Positions 1 to 10,003 of a DNA stretch of 64,000 bases are shown here, in pieces; the stretch's first letter is position 1; the number at the start of each line of letters is the position of its first letter. Source of the stretch: Betaproteobacteria bacterium (GTDB taxonomy: Bacteria; Pseudomonadota; Gammaproteobacteria; Burkholderiales; Usitatibacteraceae); contig JADJEZ010000006.1 of the NCBI GenBank assembly GCA_016708825.1, forward strand, positions 186,001 through 250,000, given 5' to 3'. The position numbers were made by a program, and so were the translations under genes. The notes beneath the pieces were generated by a model. The model worked only from the letters and a program-made list of their open reading frames with translations, did not search any database and was not told the DNA's origin.

Positions 1-234
1 GGCGTCGAGCTCGCAGTAGCCGTCGAAATTGAGCACCGCTCCGGTCCCGGCGTTGTAGATCGGGTTGTCTTCCAGCGCCACGACCGTGGCGCATACCGCA
101 TCGATCGCCCGGCCGCCTCCGGCGAGTATCGCGCGCCCGGTCTCCACCGCGACCTGAAGCCCGCGCACGGCGTCCTCGTCGGAGCCGGGCCGCCACTTGC
201 CGGCGCCCCCGTGAGCTATCAAGGCGATGGTCAT
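1..234 (-). CDS. Isoaspartyl peptidase/L-asparaginase family protein (N-terminal fragment, cut by window edge)
   Basis: The first 78 codons of a leftward gene are visible. The protein opens with [14 protein letters not shown] and later shows [20 protein letters not shown]. The HGGAG start and the LEDNP...NAGTGAVL block are typical of the plant-type asparaginase/isoaspartyl dipeptidase group of Ntn-hydrolases, which cleave isoaspartyl dipeptides or asparagine after self-processing at an internal threonine. That threonine lies outside the window, so activity cannot be judged. The ATG overlaps the aspS stop in an ATGA junction (231-234), so the gene is probably translationally coupled to aspS. 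A glycosylasparaginase relative is possible but less likely. Confidence 0.85.
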   Translation of the reverse strand, partial: MTIALIAHGGAGKWRPGSDEDAVRGLQVAVETGRAILAGGGRAIDAVCATVVALEDNPIYNAGTGAVLNFDGYCELDA

Positions 235-2012
235 GGGGTGGGCGTCGCGCTGCGAAGCCGAAGATGGAGCTCGCGAAGCTGCTTCTCCGTCACCGGGCTG
301 GGCGCCTCCACCATCAGGTCCTGGCCGCGCTGCGTCTTCGGGAACGCGATCACGTCGCGGATCTGGTCGACGCCGGCCATCATCGCGACCATGCGGTCGA
401 ATCCGAAGGCGATGCCGCCGTGGGGCGGCGCACCGTACGAAAGCGCATCGAGCAGGAAGCCGAACTTGGCGCGCGCCTGCGCGTCGTCGATGCCGAGGGT
501 CTTGAACTGCTGCGCCTGGATCTCGGCGCGATGGATCCGCACGGAGCCGCCGCCGATCTCCCAGCCGTTCAGCGCGATGTCGTAGGCCTTGGCGAGGACC
601 TTGCCGGGATCGGTGTCCATGAGCGCCACGTGCTCGTCCTTGGGGCTCGTGAACGGGTGGTGCGCCGCAAGCCAGCGCTTGCCCTCCTCGTCGTACTCGT
701 AGGCCGGGAAGTCGAGAATCCAGCACGGGCGCCAGCCGGCTTCGGCGTGGCCCTTTTCATGACCCACCTTCACGCGCAGCGCGCCCATCGCGTCGTTCAC
801 GACCTTGCGCCGGTCGGCACCGAAGAAGATCACGTCGCCGTCCTGCGCCCCGGTCCTCTCGAGGATCGCCGCGAGCTCGCCCGGCTTGAAGAACTTCACG
901 ATCGGCGACTGCAGGCCTTCCTCGCCCGGCTTGGTCCGGTCGTTCACGCGGATGTAGGCGAGGCCCTTGGCACCGTAGATCGCGACGAAGGGCGCGAGGT
1001 CGTCGAGCTCCTTCCTCGTGAAGGCGGCGTTGCCGCCGGGCACGCGCAGCGCCGCCACGCGACCGTCCGGAAGATCCGCAGCCGCCCGGAAGACCTTGAA
1101 ATCGACGCCCTTCATGAGGTCGGTGAGATCGGTGAGCTCGAGCTTCACGCGCAGATCGGGCTTGTCGCTGCCGAACCTCGCCATCGCGTCGGCGTAGGTC
1201 AGGCGCGGAAAGGCCGGCAGGTCCACGTCGAGCACCCGCTTGAAGACGTGGCGCACGAGCCCTTCCATGATGTCCTGGATCTCGCGCTCGGAGAGAAACG
1301 AGGTCTCGATGTCGATCTGCGTGAATTCCGGCTGCCGGTCGGCCCGAAGATCCTCGTCGCGAAAGCATTTCACGATCTGGTAGTAGCGGTCGTAGCCGGC
1401 GACCATGAGCAGCTGCTTGAAGAGCTGGGGCGATTGCGGCAACGCGTAGAACTGCCCGGGATGGACGCGGGACGGAACCAGGTAATCGCGCGCGCCTTCC
1501 GGGGTCGACTTGTAGAGCACCGGTGTCTCGACATCGATGAAGCCGTTGTCGTCGAGGTAGTCGCGCACGGCCTTCGCCGCGCGGTGGCGCATGCGCAACG
1601 CCTTCTGCATCGGCTCCCGGCGCAGGTCGAGATAGCGGTAGCGCAGGCGCACTTCCTCGCTAAGCGTCTCGTCGTCCACCATGAACGGCGGCGTGACCGC
1701 GGGATTCAGGATCTCGAGCTCGTGGGCGAGGACCTCGATCTCCCCGCTGCGCAGCCCCGGATTCACGGTTCCCTCGGGGCGGCGGCGCACCACGCCCGTC
1801 ACGCGCAGGACGAACTCGTTCCGCACGCGGTCGGCGGCCGCGAAGGTCTCCTTCCGGTCGGGGTCGCTCACCACCTGCACGAGCCCTTCGCGGTCGCGCA
1901 TGTCGATGAAGATCACTCCTCCGTGGTCGCGGCGCCTGTGAGCCCAGCCGAAAAGGCTCACGGTTTGCCCCAGGAAGCGCGTGTCGGTCAGTCCGCAGTA
2001 TTCGGTTCGCAT
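231..2012 (-). CDS. aspS: Aspartyl-tRNA synthetase (probably non-discriminating type)
   Basis: This 593-residue class IIb aminoacyl-tRNA synthetase charges tRNA-Asp with aspartate in the cytoplasm. The N-terminal OB-fold anticodon-binding domain carries [11 protein letters not shown] (about 22-32). The catalytic core shows QSPQLFKQ (193-200), motif 2 [11 protein letters not shown] (217-227) and, near the C terminus, motif 3 [11 protein letters not shown]. Length matches the bacterial family with its GAD insertion domain. Residue 30 is His (the E. coli enzyme has Leu) and the RPEG segment puts Gly near 81. This combination has been linked to non-discriminating AspRS, which also makes Asp-tRNA-Asn for GatCAB to amidate; that assignment is inference. 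The gene lies downstream of fmdB and a DUF502 gene, a common betaproteobacterial order. An AGAGAG tract precedes the ATG. Confidence 0.97.
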   Translation of the reverse strand: MRTEYCGLTDTRFLGQTVSLFGWAHRRRDHGGVIFIDMRDREGLVQVVSDPDRKETFAAADRVRNEFVLRVTGVVRRRPEGTVNPGLRSGEIEVLAHELEILNPAVTPPFMVDDETLSEEVRLRYRYLDLRREPMQKALRMRHRAAKAVRDYLDDNGFIDVETPVLYKSTPEGARDYLVPSRVHPGQFYALPQSPQLFKQLLMVAGYDRYYQIVKCFRDEDLRADRQPEFTQIDIETSFLSEREIQDIMEGLVRHVFKRVLDVDLPAFPRLTYADAMARFGSDKPDLRVKLELTDLTDLMKGVDFKVFRAAADLPDGRVAALRVPGGNAAFTRKELDDLAPFVAIYGAKGLAYIRVNDRTKPGEEGLQSPIVKFFKPGELAAILERTGAQDGDVIFFGADRRKVVNDAMGALRVKVGHEKGHAEAGWRPCWILDFPAYEYDEEGKRWLAAHHPFTSPKDEHVALMDTDPGKVLAKAYDIALNGWEIGGGSVRIHRAEIQAQQFKTLGIDDAQARAKFGFLLDALSYGAPPHGGIAFGFDRMVAMMAGVDQIRDVIAFPKTQRGQDLMVEAPSPVTEKQLRELHLRLRSATPTP

Positions 2013-2023
2013 GTTCTCTCTGT

Positions 2024-2074
2024 GCCCCGCGTGGCGGGGCGATTTCGTTCGCAGCTCCCGGCGTGGCGCGGGAG
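2024..2074 (-). other. Two hairpins in the DUF502-aspS intergenic leader
   Basis: The 112-nt gap upstream of aspS contains two inverted repeats. One has stem GCCCCGC/GCGGGGC with a 3-nt loop (2024-2040). The other has stem CTCCCG/CGGGAG with an 8-nt loop (2055-2074). Neither is followed by a T-run in the direction of transcription. An mRNA-stability or 5'-UTR structure is more likely than an intrinsic terminator. Confidence 0.4.
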
Positions 2075-2124
2075 GCCCATGGTGGTGTGGCGTGGATGTC
2101 TCCGTCGCCGCCTTCGGCCGCCGC

Positions 2125-2790
2125 CTACGTTTTCGGCGACGGCACCGGATTGGGGTCGGTCCCGGAGGGATCGCTCTCGGGCCGTGCCCCCAGGCGCGGC
2201 GGCTCCGCCACGCCCATGGAAATGATGTACTTGAGTGCCTGGTCGACGCTCATCTGGAGCGCGATCGTGTCGGCGCGGGGCACGATGAGGAAGAACCCCG
2301 CTGTGATGTTGGGCGTGGTGGGCACGAAGACGGAAACCTGCTCGCGCCCGAGGTGGTCGGTGACTTCGTGTTCCGGCGTTCCGGTGACGAGCGCGACCGT
2401 CCACGCCCCCGCGTGGGGATAGCGAACCAGGACGGCGCGCCGGAAGGCCTTGCCGTCCGGCGAGAACAGCGTGTCGCTGATCTGCTTCACTCCGCCGTAG
2501 ATGGACCGGAATATCGGAATTCGGCCGAGAATCGACTCCCACACGAGCAGCAGGCGCTTGCCGAAGAAGTTGGCGGCGATGGCGCCTGTGACCAGCAGGA
2601 TGGCCAGGGTGAGCACCGCGCCAAGACCGGGAAGGTGGAAGCCCAGCAGCGCATCGCTTCGGTAGCGCGCGGGCACGATCAGCAGCGACTGGTCCATCAG
2701 GTCGACCAGCAGCGAGAGCACCCAGAGGGTGATCGCGAGCGGTATCCACACGAGCAGCCCCGCGATGAGGTAGCGCCTGAGCGTGGACAT
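2125..2790 (-). CDS. DUF502 family membrane protein
   Basis: This 221-residue protein belongs to the DUF502 family, whose function is not established. The chosen start gives [20 protein letters not shown], which puts a charged N terminus directly before the first transmembrane segment. A longer upstream frame exists but has a low-complexity Arg/Pro-rich extension that does not look like protein. A second hydrophobic segment (about 55-80) is followed by the family hallmark [14 protein letters not shown]. The C-terminal soluble part contains [17 protein letters not shown] and ends in a Pro-rich tail. It sits between fmdB and aspS, the usual betaproteobacterial position. Confidence 0.9.
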   Translation of the reverse strand: MSTLRRYLIAGLLVWIPLAITLWVLSLLVDLMDQSLLIVPARYRSDALLGFHLPGLGAVLTLAILLVTGAIAANFFGKRLLLVWESILGRIPIFRSIYGGVKQISDTLFSPDGKAFRRAVLVRYPHAGAWTVALVTGTPEHEVTDHLGREQVSVFVPTTPNITAGFFLIVPRADTIALQMSVDQALKYIISMGVAEPPRLGARPESDPSGTDPNPVPSPKT

Positions 2791-2836
2791 CACGCGCCGG
2801 TACTCCGGCCTGGACGGAAGCGAACCGGGAACGACA

Positions 2837-3169
2837 CTATTGGCATGCGGGACAGGCGCCCGTTCCGCATGCCGGGGCGGCACCCTTGGCGCCGTCCTTC
2901 GTTTCCGAACTGCCCTCGGACTTGCCACTCTCGGACTTGCCACCCTCGGATTGGCCGCCCTCGGATTTCGTCGAAGGCTTCGAGCCGCCCGACTTGAAAT
3001 CGGTCGCGTACCAGCCGCTGCCCTTCAGCTGGAAACCGGCCGCCGTGACCATCTTCAGGAAGGTGTCCTGCCCGCATTTCGTGCACCGCGTATGCGGGGC
3101 GGCGCTCACCTTCTGCAGGAACTCCTGCTGGTGGCCGCAGTTGCTGCATCGATACTCGTATATCGGCAT
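2837..3169 (-). CDS. FmdB family zinc-ribbon protein with low-complexity tail
   Basis: This 110-residue protein begins MPIYEYRCSNCGHQQEF and continues CTKCGQDTF. The two CxxC pairs (about 8-11 and 30-33) form the single zinc ribbon of the FmdB/CxxC_CxxC_SSSS family, whose members are putative regulators without an agreed biochemical role. The start at 3169 was chosen because family members begin MPIYEY; a start seven codons upstream is possible. After a conserved GSGWYATDFK motif the sequence becomes a Ser/Gly/Glu/Lys tail built from SEGGK-like repeats. It ends with a Cys-rich patch (ACGTGACPAC) that could bind metal. It is the first gene of the apparent fmdB-DUF502-aspS-iaaA unit. Confidence 0.9.
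   Translation of the reverse strand: MPIYEYRCSNCGHQQEFLQKVSAAPHTRCTKCGQDTFLKMVTAAGFQLKGSGWYATDFKSGGSKPSTKSEGGQSEGGKSESGKSEGSSETKDGAKGAAPACGTGACPACQ
2913..2966 (-). repeat. 15-bp tandem repeat inside the fmdB tail
   Basis: About three and a half imperfect copies of a 15-bp unit (plus-strand core CCCTCGGACTTGCCA) lie in frame. They encode SEGGQ/SEGGK/SESGK/SEG. Because the unit is a multiple of three, copy-number change would lengthen or shorten the tail without breaking the gene. Confidence 0.75.
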
Positions 3170-3196
3170 GTCCGCCTCGAAATTTTGCAAAAATTC

Positions 3197-3205
3197 ATTT
3201 TAACA
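3197..3205 (-). promoter_or_regulatory. Candidate extended -10 promoter for fmdB-aspS unit
   Basis: On the minus strand the sequence reads TGTTAAAAT, an extended -10 (TGN plus TAAAAT) 28 nt upstream of the fmdB start. No good -35 hexamer lies 16-18 nt further upstream, which is common for extended -10 promoters. It lies in an AT-rich patch between the MFS gene stop and fmdB in an otherwise GC-rich region. Confidence 0.5.
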
Positions 3206-3246
3206 CAAGCACTTGGCGCAAACCGCGGCGCCCGCGACCCGGGCGC

Positions 3247-4413
3247 TCACGATACCGGCCGCTGCCGTCGGACAGACACGCCCGCAGCACCGAGGAAGAG
3301 AGCCATCGACCAGAATACGGGGCCCATCCCGAGGGCCGTTCCGATTCCCCCGAAAAGCAGCGGCAACAGGGTATGGCTCATGTTCATCACCATGGTACGC
3401 ACGCCGAGCGCCTCGCCGAACCGGCCCTGCGGCGTCAGGTGCTGGATGAGGGACATGAGGCTGGGCTGGGAGGCGCCGAGCCCCAGTCCCAGGAGGAATG
3501 CCGTGGCTGCGATGAGAGGAACCGTGCGCACCAGCGGAAAGAGCGCATAGCCCGCGCAGGCGACGAACAGCGTGACACCCACGACTTGCCATTCCGGCAA
3601 CCGTCGCGCGAACCACGGAAGCACGAGCCGCACCACGAAAGTCGCCAGTGCGAACGAGCCCATCACACCGCCGATCGTCGTGGCCGAAAGCCCGAGCGAC
3701 GTCCCGTAGATGGGAACCGCGAAGTAGAAGAGATCCCACGCCATCGCGAGAACACCGGTGACGATGAAGACGTGCCGCAGCTCGCCGCGCCCCAGCAAGT
3801 CCATCAGTCGCCCGCCCGGGTTGGTGCCGGGCTGAGCGCGCGGAAACGCCGGCTTCGCCAGCGCGAGAACCAGCGCAGGAACGATCGCCGACATCGCCAG
3901 CACGGCGAAGGTCACGCGGTAGCCGGCGTTGTCGATGGAAAGCCCCGCGGTGGTCGGCCCGAGAAAGCCGGAGATGGAAAATCCGAGCGCAAGCCAGCTG
4001 AAATTGACGGCACGATCCTCCGGCGCACTGAGGGCACCCACCACGTTCTGGATGGCGATGTGGAACACCATGAAGGCGAGCCCGATCACCGTGCAGGCCA
4101 GGTAGAGCGTCCCGAGGCCAGGCAGGACCGCGGGAAGGCCCACGCCACAGGCCAGCACCGCCGAGGACCACAGGAGCGGCCGGGCGGTGCCGACGCGGTC
4201 GATCATCCGGCCCGCGCTCACGGACAGCAACATGGGCAGCAGCGAATAGAGGGAGACGAGCGCCCCGACGGTGAGCGGGCTCGACTTGAGGCTCAACGCA
4301 TAGAGCGAAACGGTGAAGCGGCTGCCATTGAACGCGGCGTGCGCGAAGACCGTGAGCACCATGAGCAGGGCGATCCGGACGGGCCGCCCTCCCGCTGTGC
4401 TTCCGGCGGTCAA
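3247..4413 (-). CDS. MFS transporter
   Basis: This 388-residue inner-membrane protein of the major facilitator superfamily has about 12 hydrophobic segments. The N-terminal half contains [22 protein letters not shown], with the G-R-D-R loop typical of the MFS motif A region between TM2 and TM3. The substrate is unknown. The start is uncertain: a TTG at 4413 overlaps the htpX stop (TTGA), giving an N terminus [20 protein letters not shown] downstream ATG inside TM1 (about 4364) is the only nearby alternative and would remove part of the helix. Tight coupling to htpX suggests co-transcription, but a functional link is not evident. Confidence 0.85.
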   Translation of the reverse strand: MTAGSTAGGRPVRIALLMVLTVFAHAAFNGSRFTVSLYALSLKSSPLTVGALVSLYSLLPMLLSVSAGRMIDRVGTARPLLWSSAVLACGVGLPAVLPGLGTLYLACTVIGLAFMVFHIAIQNVVGALSAPEDRAVNFSWLALGFSISGFLGPTTAGLSIDNAGYRVTFAVLAMSAIVPALVLALAKPAFPRAQPGTNPGGRLMDLLGRGELRHVFIVTGVLAMAWDLFYFAVPIYGTSLGLSATTIGGVMGSFALATFVVRLVLPWFARRLPEWQVVGVTLFVACAGYALFPLVRTVPLIAATAFLLGLGLGASQPSLMSLIQHLTPQGRFGEALGVRTMVMNMSHTLLPLLFGGIGTALGMGPVFWSMALFLGAAGVSVRRQRPVS

Positions 4414-5279
4414 CCTCTCGACTCGAGCGCGGCGATTCGCGCCTCGATGGGCGGATGCGTCGAGAAGAGGGCCATGAAGCCCGGCCTGTCGGAGATACCG
4501 GATGACTGGAAGGCCTTGGGAAGCTCTCCCGGCTCGATGCCGCCGAGTCGCTGCAGCGCCGCGACCATCGGACGCGGAGTACCCATGAACGCCGCCGCTC
4601 CGGCGTCGGCCCGGAACTCCCGCTGGCGCGAGAACCAGGCGACCACGATGGAGGCGAGAATGCCGAAGACGATCTGGCACACGATGACGGTGATGATGTA
4701 CCCGGGGCCCGTTCCGCGCTCGGTCTTGAAGATCGCACGGTCGACCACGTAGCCCACGACGCGCGCAAAGAAGACGACGAAAGTGTTCACCACGCCCTGT
4801 ATGAGCGTGAGCGTGACCATGTCGCCGTTGGCCACGTGCGCCACCTCGTGGGCGAGGACGGCCTCGACCTCCTCCTTCGTCATCGACTGCAGCAAGCCCG
4901 TCGAGACCGCGACGAGGGAAGAGTTCCGGAAGGCCCCGGTGGCGAAGGCATTGGGCGCGCCTTCGTACACAGCCACCTCGGGCATCGCGATGCCGGCCTT
5001 CTCCGACAGGCGGCGCACGGCTCCCACGAGCCATTGCTCCTCGCCGCTCTGCGGCGTGTCGATCACCTGAGCCCCCGTGGACCACTTGGCCATGGACTTG
5101 GACATGAGCAGCGAGATGAACGACCCGGTGAAGCCCACCACGGCCGAGAAGACGACGAGCATCCCGACGTTCAGGCCCTCGGCGGCAATGAACCGGTCGA
5201 CGCCCAGCACCCTGAGCACGATCGACAGGACCAGGATGACCGCCACGTTCGTGACGAGAAACAGGACGATGCGCTTCAT
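4410..5279 (-). CDS. htpX: Membrane zinc metalloprotease HtpX
   Basis: This 289-residue M48-family inner-membrane protease degrades misfolded membrane proteins and is usually part of an envelope or heat stress response. The zinc-binding motif HEVAH (144-148) is followed by VANGDMV. Two hydrophobic segments lie at the N terminus (about 5-23 and 38-58) and two more follow the active site, as expected. The downstream Glu ligand lies in the [11 protein letters not shown] segment. Length matches E. coli HtpX (293). A TAGAAT -10-like element (5313-5318, minus strand) lies between ssb and htpX but has no convincing -35, and I see no sigma32-type promoter. Confidence 0.97.
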   Translation of the reverse strand: MKRIVLFLVTNVAVILVLSIVLRVLGVDRFIAAEGLNVGMLVVFSAVVGFTGSFISLLMSKSMAKWSTGAQVIDTPQSGEEQWLVGAVRRLSEKAGIAMPEVAVYEGAPNAFATGAFRNSSLVAVSTGLLQSMTKEEVEAVLAHEVAHVANGDMVTLTLIQGVVNTFVVFFARVVGYVVDRAIFKTERGTGPGYIITVIVCQIVFGILASIVVAWFSRQREFRADAGAAAFMGTPRPMVAALQRLGGIEPGELPKAFQSSGISDRPGFMALFSTHPPIEARIAALESRG

Positions 5280-5327
5280 GGATTCACGGCACCTTTAGGC
5301 GAAGGGGACCACATTCTACCGGCACTC

Positions 5328-5795
5328 CTAGAACGGAATGTCATCCTCGAAGTCGTCGAATTTCGACCCCGCGGGCTTGCCCGCCGCGGGCTTGGCCGCG
5401 GGCCGGGAACCGCCCTCGCGCTCCCCCCCGGATTCCCGCTCCCGGTCGCCGCCGCCCATTCCCTGCCGGGAACCGAGCATCTGCATGCGGTCGGCGACGA
5501 TTTCCGTGGAGTACTTGTCCTGGCCGTCCTTGTCCTGCCACTTGCGCGTCTGCAGGCGCCCCTCGACGTAGACCTGGCTGCCCTTCTTCAGGTATTCGCC
5601 GGCGATCTCGGCGAGCTTGCCGAAGAACGCGACGCGGTGCCATTCGGTCTTCTCCTGCTTCTCGCCGGCCTTGTCCTTCCAGGTCTCGGTGGTCGCGATG
5701 GAAACGTTGGTGACGGCGCCACCGTCGGGCATGTAGCGCGTCTCGGGATCGCGGCCGAGATTGCCGATGAGGATGACTTTGTTGACGGATGCCAT
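5328..5795 (-). CDS. ssb: Single-stranded DNA-binding protein
   Basis: This 155-residue SSB coats ssDNA in replication, recombination and repair. The N-terminal OB fold (about 1-110) begins [18 protein letters not shown] and includes [22 protein letters not shown] disordered Gly/Arg/Glu/Pro-rich linker follows. The protein ends DDFEDDIPF, the acidic C-terminal tip that recruits SSB partner proteins. It lies 15 nt downstream of an MFS gene that is divergent from uvrA; an ssb-MFS-uvrA neighbourhood is common in betaproteobacteria. Confidence 0.98.
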   Translation of the reverse strand: MASVNKVILIGNLGRDPETRYMPDGGAVTNVSIATTETWKDKAGEKQEKTEWHRVAFFGKLAEIAGEYLKKGSQVYVEGRLQTRKWQDKDGQDKYSTEIVADRMQMLGSRQGMGGGDRERESGGEREGGSRPAAKPAAGKPAGSKFDDFEDDIPF

Positions 5796-5810
5796 GGTTT
5801 TCTCCCGGGG

Positions 5811-7043
5811 TCAGGGGTTGGTTGCTTGGGGCTCGTGGGGCTCGTGAGGCTCCTGCGGTTCAGGCTCGTGCGCAGCCGGCTCTCCCATCGGCCAGGCGAT
5901 CGCGAGCCAGGCGGCTGCGATCGCGATGCAGCAGGCAAGGACCGCGACGGGGCCGAAATGCTGGGCGATCGCGCCTCCGGCGGCACCGCCGACGAAAGTG
6001 CCGAGGAACTGCACGCTCGAGTAGACGCCGGAGGCCGCCCCTTTCGCCGAGGGGGGCGCCGCCTTGGAGACGAGCGCGGGGAGCTTGGCTTCAAGAACGT
6101 TGAAGGCGGCAAAAAAGATGACGAGGCCGGCCGCGAGCGGCCACAGCCGGTCGGCCGCCGCTGCCAGCACGCAAAGTCCGGCAGCCAGTACGCCGACCGC
6201 CCCGAGGAAGATCGCCCGCTCATGGCGGGCCAGGATCCGGATCGCCACGAAGGGAAGCATGATCAGGAATCCCGCCCCGACCGCCCCGAGGTACATGCCC
6301 CAGTGCGACCCGGCCGGCAGGCCCGCCCGGACCAGGGCCAGGGGCACGACGACGAAGAGCGCCATGAGAATCGCGTGCAGGCCGAATATCCCGACGTTGA
6401 GCCTGAGGAGCTCGGGGTCGCGAAGCACCGCCGCGAACGACACGCGGGGCTCGTCCGTCCTCCGGGCCGCAGGAGTCGGCACCACCCAGGCCACGATCGC
6501 CATCGCGGCCACGGCGAGGACGGCCGTCATCGCGAATATCCCGGGCACGTCGATCGCGTGCTGCAGGAAGGGCGCCGCCACGAACGACAAGGCAAAGGAA
6601 AGCCCGATCGTCGCCCCGATGATCGCCATCGACTTGGTGCGCTGGGAGGGTCGCGTGAGGTCGGCAGCCATCGCGATGGCCACGCCGGAGATCGCACCCG
6701 CGCCCTGGACCGTCCGGCCGAGGATCACCATCCAGGGCGACTGCGCCAGTGCGCAGACCAGGCTGCCGGCCGCAAACACCACGAGCCCGGCCAGCAACAC
6801 GGGCTTTCGCCCCAGCCTGTCGGAGGCCCAGCCGAAAGGGGCCTGCAGGGCCGCCTGGGCAAGGCCGTACGAGCCCAGCGCGACGCCGACGAGCGTGAGG
6901 TTCCAGCCTGGCAGCCGCTCGGCATAGAGCGCGAAGACGGGCAGGATGATGAACATCCCGAAGAGGCGTAACCCGAAGATCGAGGCGAGCGAAAGGCTCG
7001 CCCGGAGCTCCCGGGCGCTCATGCGGGCCGGAGATGGGGTCAC
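5811..7043 (-). CDS. MFS transporter, upstream of ssb
   Basis: This major facilitator superfamily protein has up to 410 residues and about 12 transmembrane helices. Motif A is clear as GWASDRLGRKPVLLAG (about 75-90), and the C terminus is a hydrophilic tail of Glu/Pro/His repeats (EPHEPQ-like). It resembles the YajR/AraJ-like drug-efflux branch without YajR's extra C-terminal domain, and the substrate is unknown. The start may be GTG at 7043 or ATG at 7022 (MSARELRASLSL); neither has a strong Shine-Dalgarno sequence, and the ATG is the more usual N terminus. It is divergent from uvrA and runs into ssb with a 15-nt gap. Confidence 0.88.
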   Translation of the reverse strand: MTPSPARMSARELRASLSLASIFGLRLFGMFIILPVFALYAERLPGWNLTLVGVALGSYGLAQAALQAPFGWASDRLGRKPVLLAGLVVFAAGSLVCALAQSPWMVILGRTVQGAGAISGVAIAMAADLTRPSQRTKSMAIIGATIGLSFALSFVAAPFLQHAIDVPGIFAMTAVLAVAAMAIVAWVVPTPAARRTDEPRVSFAAVLRDPELLRLNVGIFGLHAILMALFVVVPLALVRAGLPAGSHWGMYLGAVGAGFLIMLPFVAIRILARHERAIFLGAVGVLAAGLCVLAAAADRLWPLAAGLVIFFAAFNVLEAKLPALVSKAAPPSAKGAASGVYSSVQFLGTFVGGAAGGAIAQHFGPVAVLACCIAIAAAWLAIAWPMGEPAAHEPEPQEPHEPHEPQATNP

Positions 7044-7161
7044 TGGGGGGATTCGAACGGAAAAGAACGCTCAGGTATATTAGCAGATTGCCCTTCCCGA
7101 CCGCGTTCGTCCGGGAAGGGCTGCAGAGGTCAACCCAGGAACCCGACCCCCCCCTACGGGC
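7044..7161. promoter_or_regulatory. Divergent uvrA/MFS control region with a hairpin
   Basis: This 118-nt region separates the divergent MFS and uvrA genes. Its only AT-rich stretch, around 7076-7083 (TATATTAG), could serve as a -10 on either strand; the best partner for uvrA is TTCGAA at 7052-7057 with an 18-nt spacer. Downstream lies a strong inverted repeat, GCCCTTCCCG/CGGGAAGGGC (7090-7099 and 7112-7121), which would fall in the uvrA 5' UTR. I see no CTGT-N8-ACAG LexA box. Confidence 0.45.
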
Positions 7162-10003
7162 ATGGACCACATCCGAATTCGCGGCGCCCGCACCCACAAC
7201 CTCAGGAACGTGCACCTCGACATCCCCCGCGAGCGGCTCGTGGTGATAACGGGCCTTTCCGGATCGGGGAAGTCGTCGCTCGCCTTCGACACCCTGTACG
7301 CGGAGGGGCAGCGGCGGTACGTGGAGTCCCTTTCGGCCTACGCCCGGCAGTTCCTCCAGCTCATGGAGAAGCCGGACGTGGACCTCATCGAGGGGCTGTC
7401 GCCCGCCATCGCCATCGAGCAGAAGGCGACGTCCCACAACCCGCGCTCCACGGTGGGGACGGTAACGGAGATCCACGATTACCTGCGCCTGCTGTTCGCG
7501 CGCGTCGGGGAGCCGCATTGCCCGGAGCATGCCCTCGCCCTGTCCGCGCAAAGCGTCTCGCAGATGGTCGACCACGTGCTCGCGTTGCCGGAGGGAACGC
7601 GCGTCATGGTCCTCGCGCCGCTCGTCGTTGGCCGCAAGGGCGAGCAGGCCGAACTCTTCGAGGAGCTGCGCTCGCAGGGATTCGTCCGGCTTCGCATAAA
7701 CGGTGAAGTCCACGAGATCGACAGGCTGCCGCGCCTCGAGCGCAACCGCAAGCACACGGTCGAGATCGTCGTGGACCGCCTCAAGGTGCAGGCCGACACC
7801 AAGCAGCGGCTGGCGGAGTCGTTCGAGACGGCCTTGCGCCATGCCGACGGACGCGCCCTCGCCGTCGAGATGGACGCTGGAACGGAGCACCTCTTTTCCG
7901 CCAAGTTCGCCTGCCCGATGTGCAGCTATTCGTTGCGGGAGCTGGAGCCCCGGCTCTTTTCGTTCAACAATCCGATGGGCGCGTGCCCTCGCTGCGACGG
8001 CCTGGGCCAGGTGACCTTCTTCGATCCCAAGCGCGTCGTGGCTTTCCCGCACCTTTCGCTCGCGGGCGGCGCCATCCGGGGCTGGGACCGGCGAAACCAG
8101 TTCTACTTCTCGATGCTCGTCTCGCTGGCGCAGCACTTCCGGTTCGACGTGGAAACTCCGTTCGAGAGCCTTCCGGAGCGCGCCCAGGCCGTCGTGCTCC
8201 AGGGTTCGGGCGAGGAGAAGATCGCCTTCCGATACCCCGGCGAGCGCGGCAAGTCGGCGGTGCGCGAACATGCGTTCGAGGGAATCCTGCCGAACCTCGA
8301 ACGCCGCTTCCGCGAGACGGACTCGGCGGCGGTTCGGGAGGAACTCACCAAGTACCTGAACAACCGGGCCTGCCCCGATTGCGGTGGCGCACGCCTGCGC
8401 GCGGAAGCCCGGCATGTCCTCGTGGCGGGCCGCTCGATCGAGGAGATCTCGGCGATGCCCCTGAAGGACGCCCAGCCCTTCTTCGACGGGCTGGAACTCG
8501 CCGGCAGCCGGCAGGCGATCGCGGAGAAGATCCTTCGCGAGATCGCCAACCGCATCCGCTTCCTGAACGACGTGGGCCTTGAATACCTCTCCCTCACGCG
8601 TTCCGCGGATTCCCTCTCGGGCGGCGAGGCGCAGCGCATCCGCCTCGCGAGCCAGATCGGCTCCGGGCTCACCGGCGTGATGTACGTCCTGGATGAGCCC
8701 TCCATCGGCCTTCACCAGCGCGACAACGCGAGGCTCATCGGCACGCTCAAGCGCCTGCGGGACCTGGGGAACTCGGTGATCGTGGTGGAGCACGACGAGG
8801 AGGCCATCCACGCGGCCGACTACGTGGTCGACATGGGGCCGGGCGCAGGCGAGCACGGCGGCGAAGTCGTCGCGCAGGGAACGCCCGCGGAAATCGAGCG
8901 CAATCCGTCATCGCTCACCGGCCAGTACCTCTCGGGGCGTCGCATGATCGCGCTGCCGGCGCGGCGCCACCGCCGCGACGCGCGCAAGGCTCTTCGGGTG
9001 GTCGGTGCCCGCGGCAACAACCTGAAGGATGTGAGCGTCGACATCCCCGTCGGGCTCCTCGTCTGCGTGACGGGCGTATCCGGTTCGGGCAAGTCGACGC
9101 TCATCAACGACACGATCTACGCCTCCGCGGCGAGGCACCTCTACGGCGCCTCCACGGAACCCGCCGAGCACGAGGCCATCGAGGGACTGGACCACTTCGA
9201 CAAGGTGATCAACGTCGACCAGAGCCCCATAGGGCGAACGCCGCGATCCAATCCGGCCACCTACACGGGGCTTTTCACCCCCATCCGCGACCTCTTCGCG
9301 GGCACGCCCGAATCGAGGGCGCGCGGCTATGGCCCGGGGCGTTTCTCGTTCAACGTGAAGGGGGGGCGGTGCGAGGCGTGCCAGGGCGACGGAGTGATCA
9401 AGGTGGAAATGCACTTCCTCCCCGATGTCTACGTGACCTGCGACGGTTGCCACGGCAAGCGCTACAACCGGGAGACCCTCGAGATACGCTACCGCGGGCG
9501 CAGCATCTGCGAGGTGCTCGACATGACCGTGGAAGCCGCGCTCGAGCTCTTTTCGGCGGTCCCCGCCATAGCGAGGAAGCTGCAGACCCTGATGGAGGTG
9601 GGGCTCGGCTACGTGCGGCTCGGACAGAGCGCGACGACGCTCTCCGGAGGCGAGGCGCAGCGCGTGAAGCTCGCCCTGGAGCTCCAAGCGCGACACCGGC
9701 AGGACGCTCTTCATCCTGGACGAGCCGACGACGGGCCTGCATTTCCACGACATAGACCTGCTGCTGCGGGTACTGCACCGCTTGCGCGACCATGGCAACA
9801 CCGTCGTCGTGATCGAGCACAACCTGGACGTCATCAAGACGGCGGACTGGGTGATCGACCTCGGGCCCGAAGGAGGCGACGGCGGAGGCACCGTCATCGC
9901 ACAGGGCACGCCCGAGGATGTCGGCAACGCCCGGGAGAGCTTCACCGGGCGTTTCCTGGCACCGATGCTGGCGCAGTCCGGAAGGCGCAAGGCAACGGCC
10001 TGA
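7162..10003 (+). CDS. uvrA: Excinuclease ABC subunit A (frameshifted in this sequence)
   Basis: UvrA is the ATPase that recognises damage in nucleotide excision repair. The reading frame begins [16 protein letters not shown]. It contains Walker [11 protein letters not shown], zinc-finger cysteines (CPMCSY, CPRCDG), a first LSGGEAQR signature, a second Walker [11 protein letters not shown], a second zinc module ([14 protein letters not shown]) and the second LSGGEAQR followed by VKLALEL. At about 9682-9686 the frame breaks. The downstream frame continues correctly with [20 protein letters not shown], then [16 protein letters not shown] to the stop at 10003. Restoring two bases (CTCTCCAAG instead of CTCCAAG) gives 947 residues, the usual UvrA length. 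A dropped TC dinucleotide from sequencing or assembly is the simplest explanation. The stop overlaps the next start (TGATG). Confidence 0.93.

Noticed and set aside
2913..2966. A short CRISPR-like array
   Set aside because: The 15-bp units are contiguous without spacers and encode an in-frame low-complexity peptide.
7063..7090. A LexA box upstream of uvrA
   Set aside because: The nearest sequence lacks CTGT and ACAG half-sites at the required spacing.
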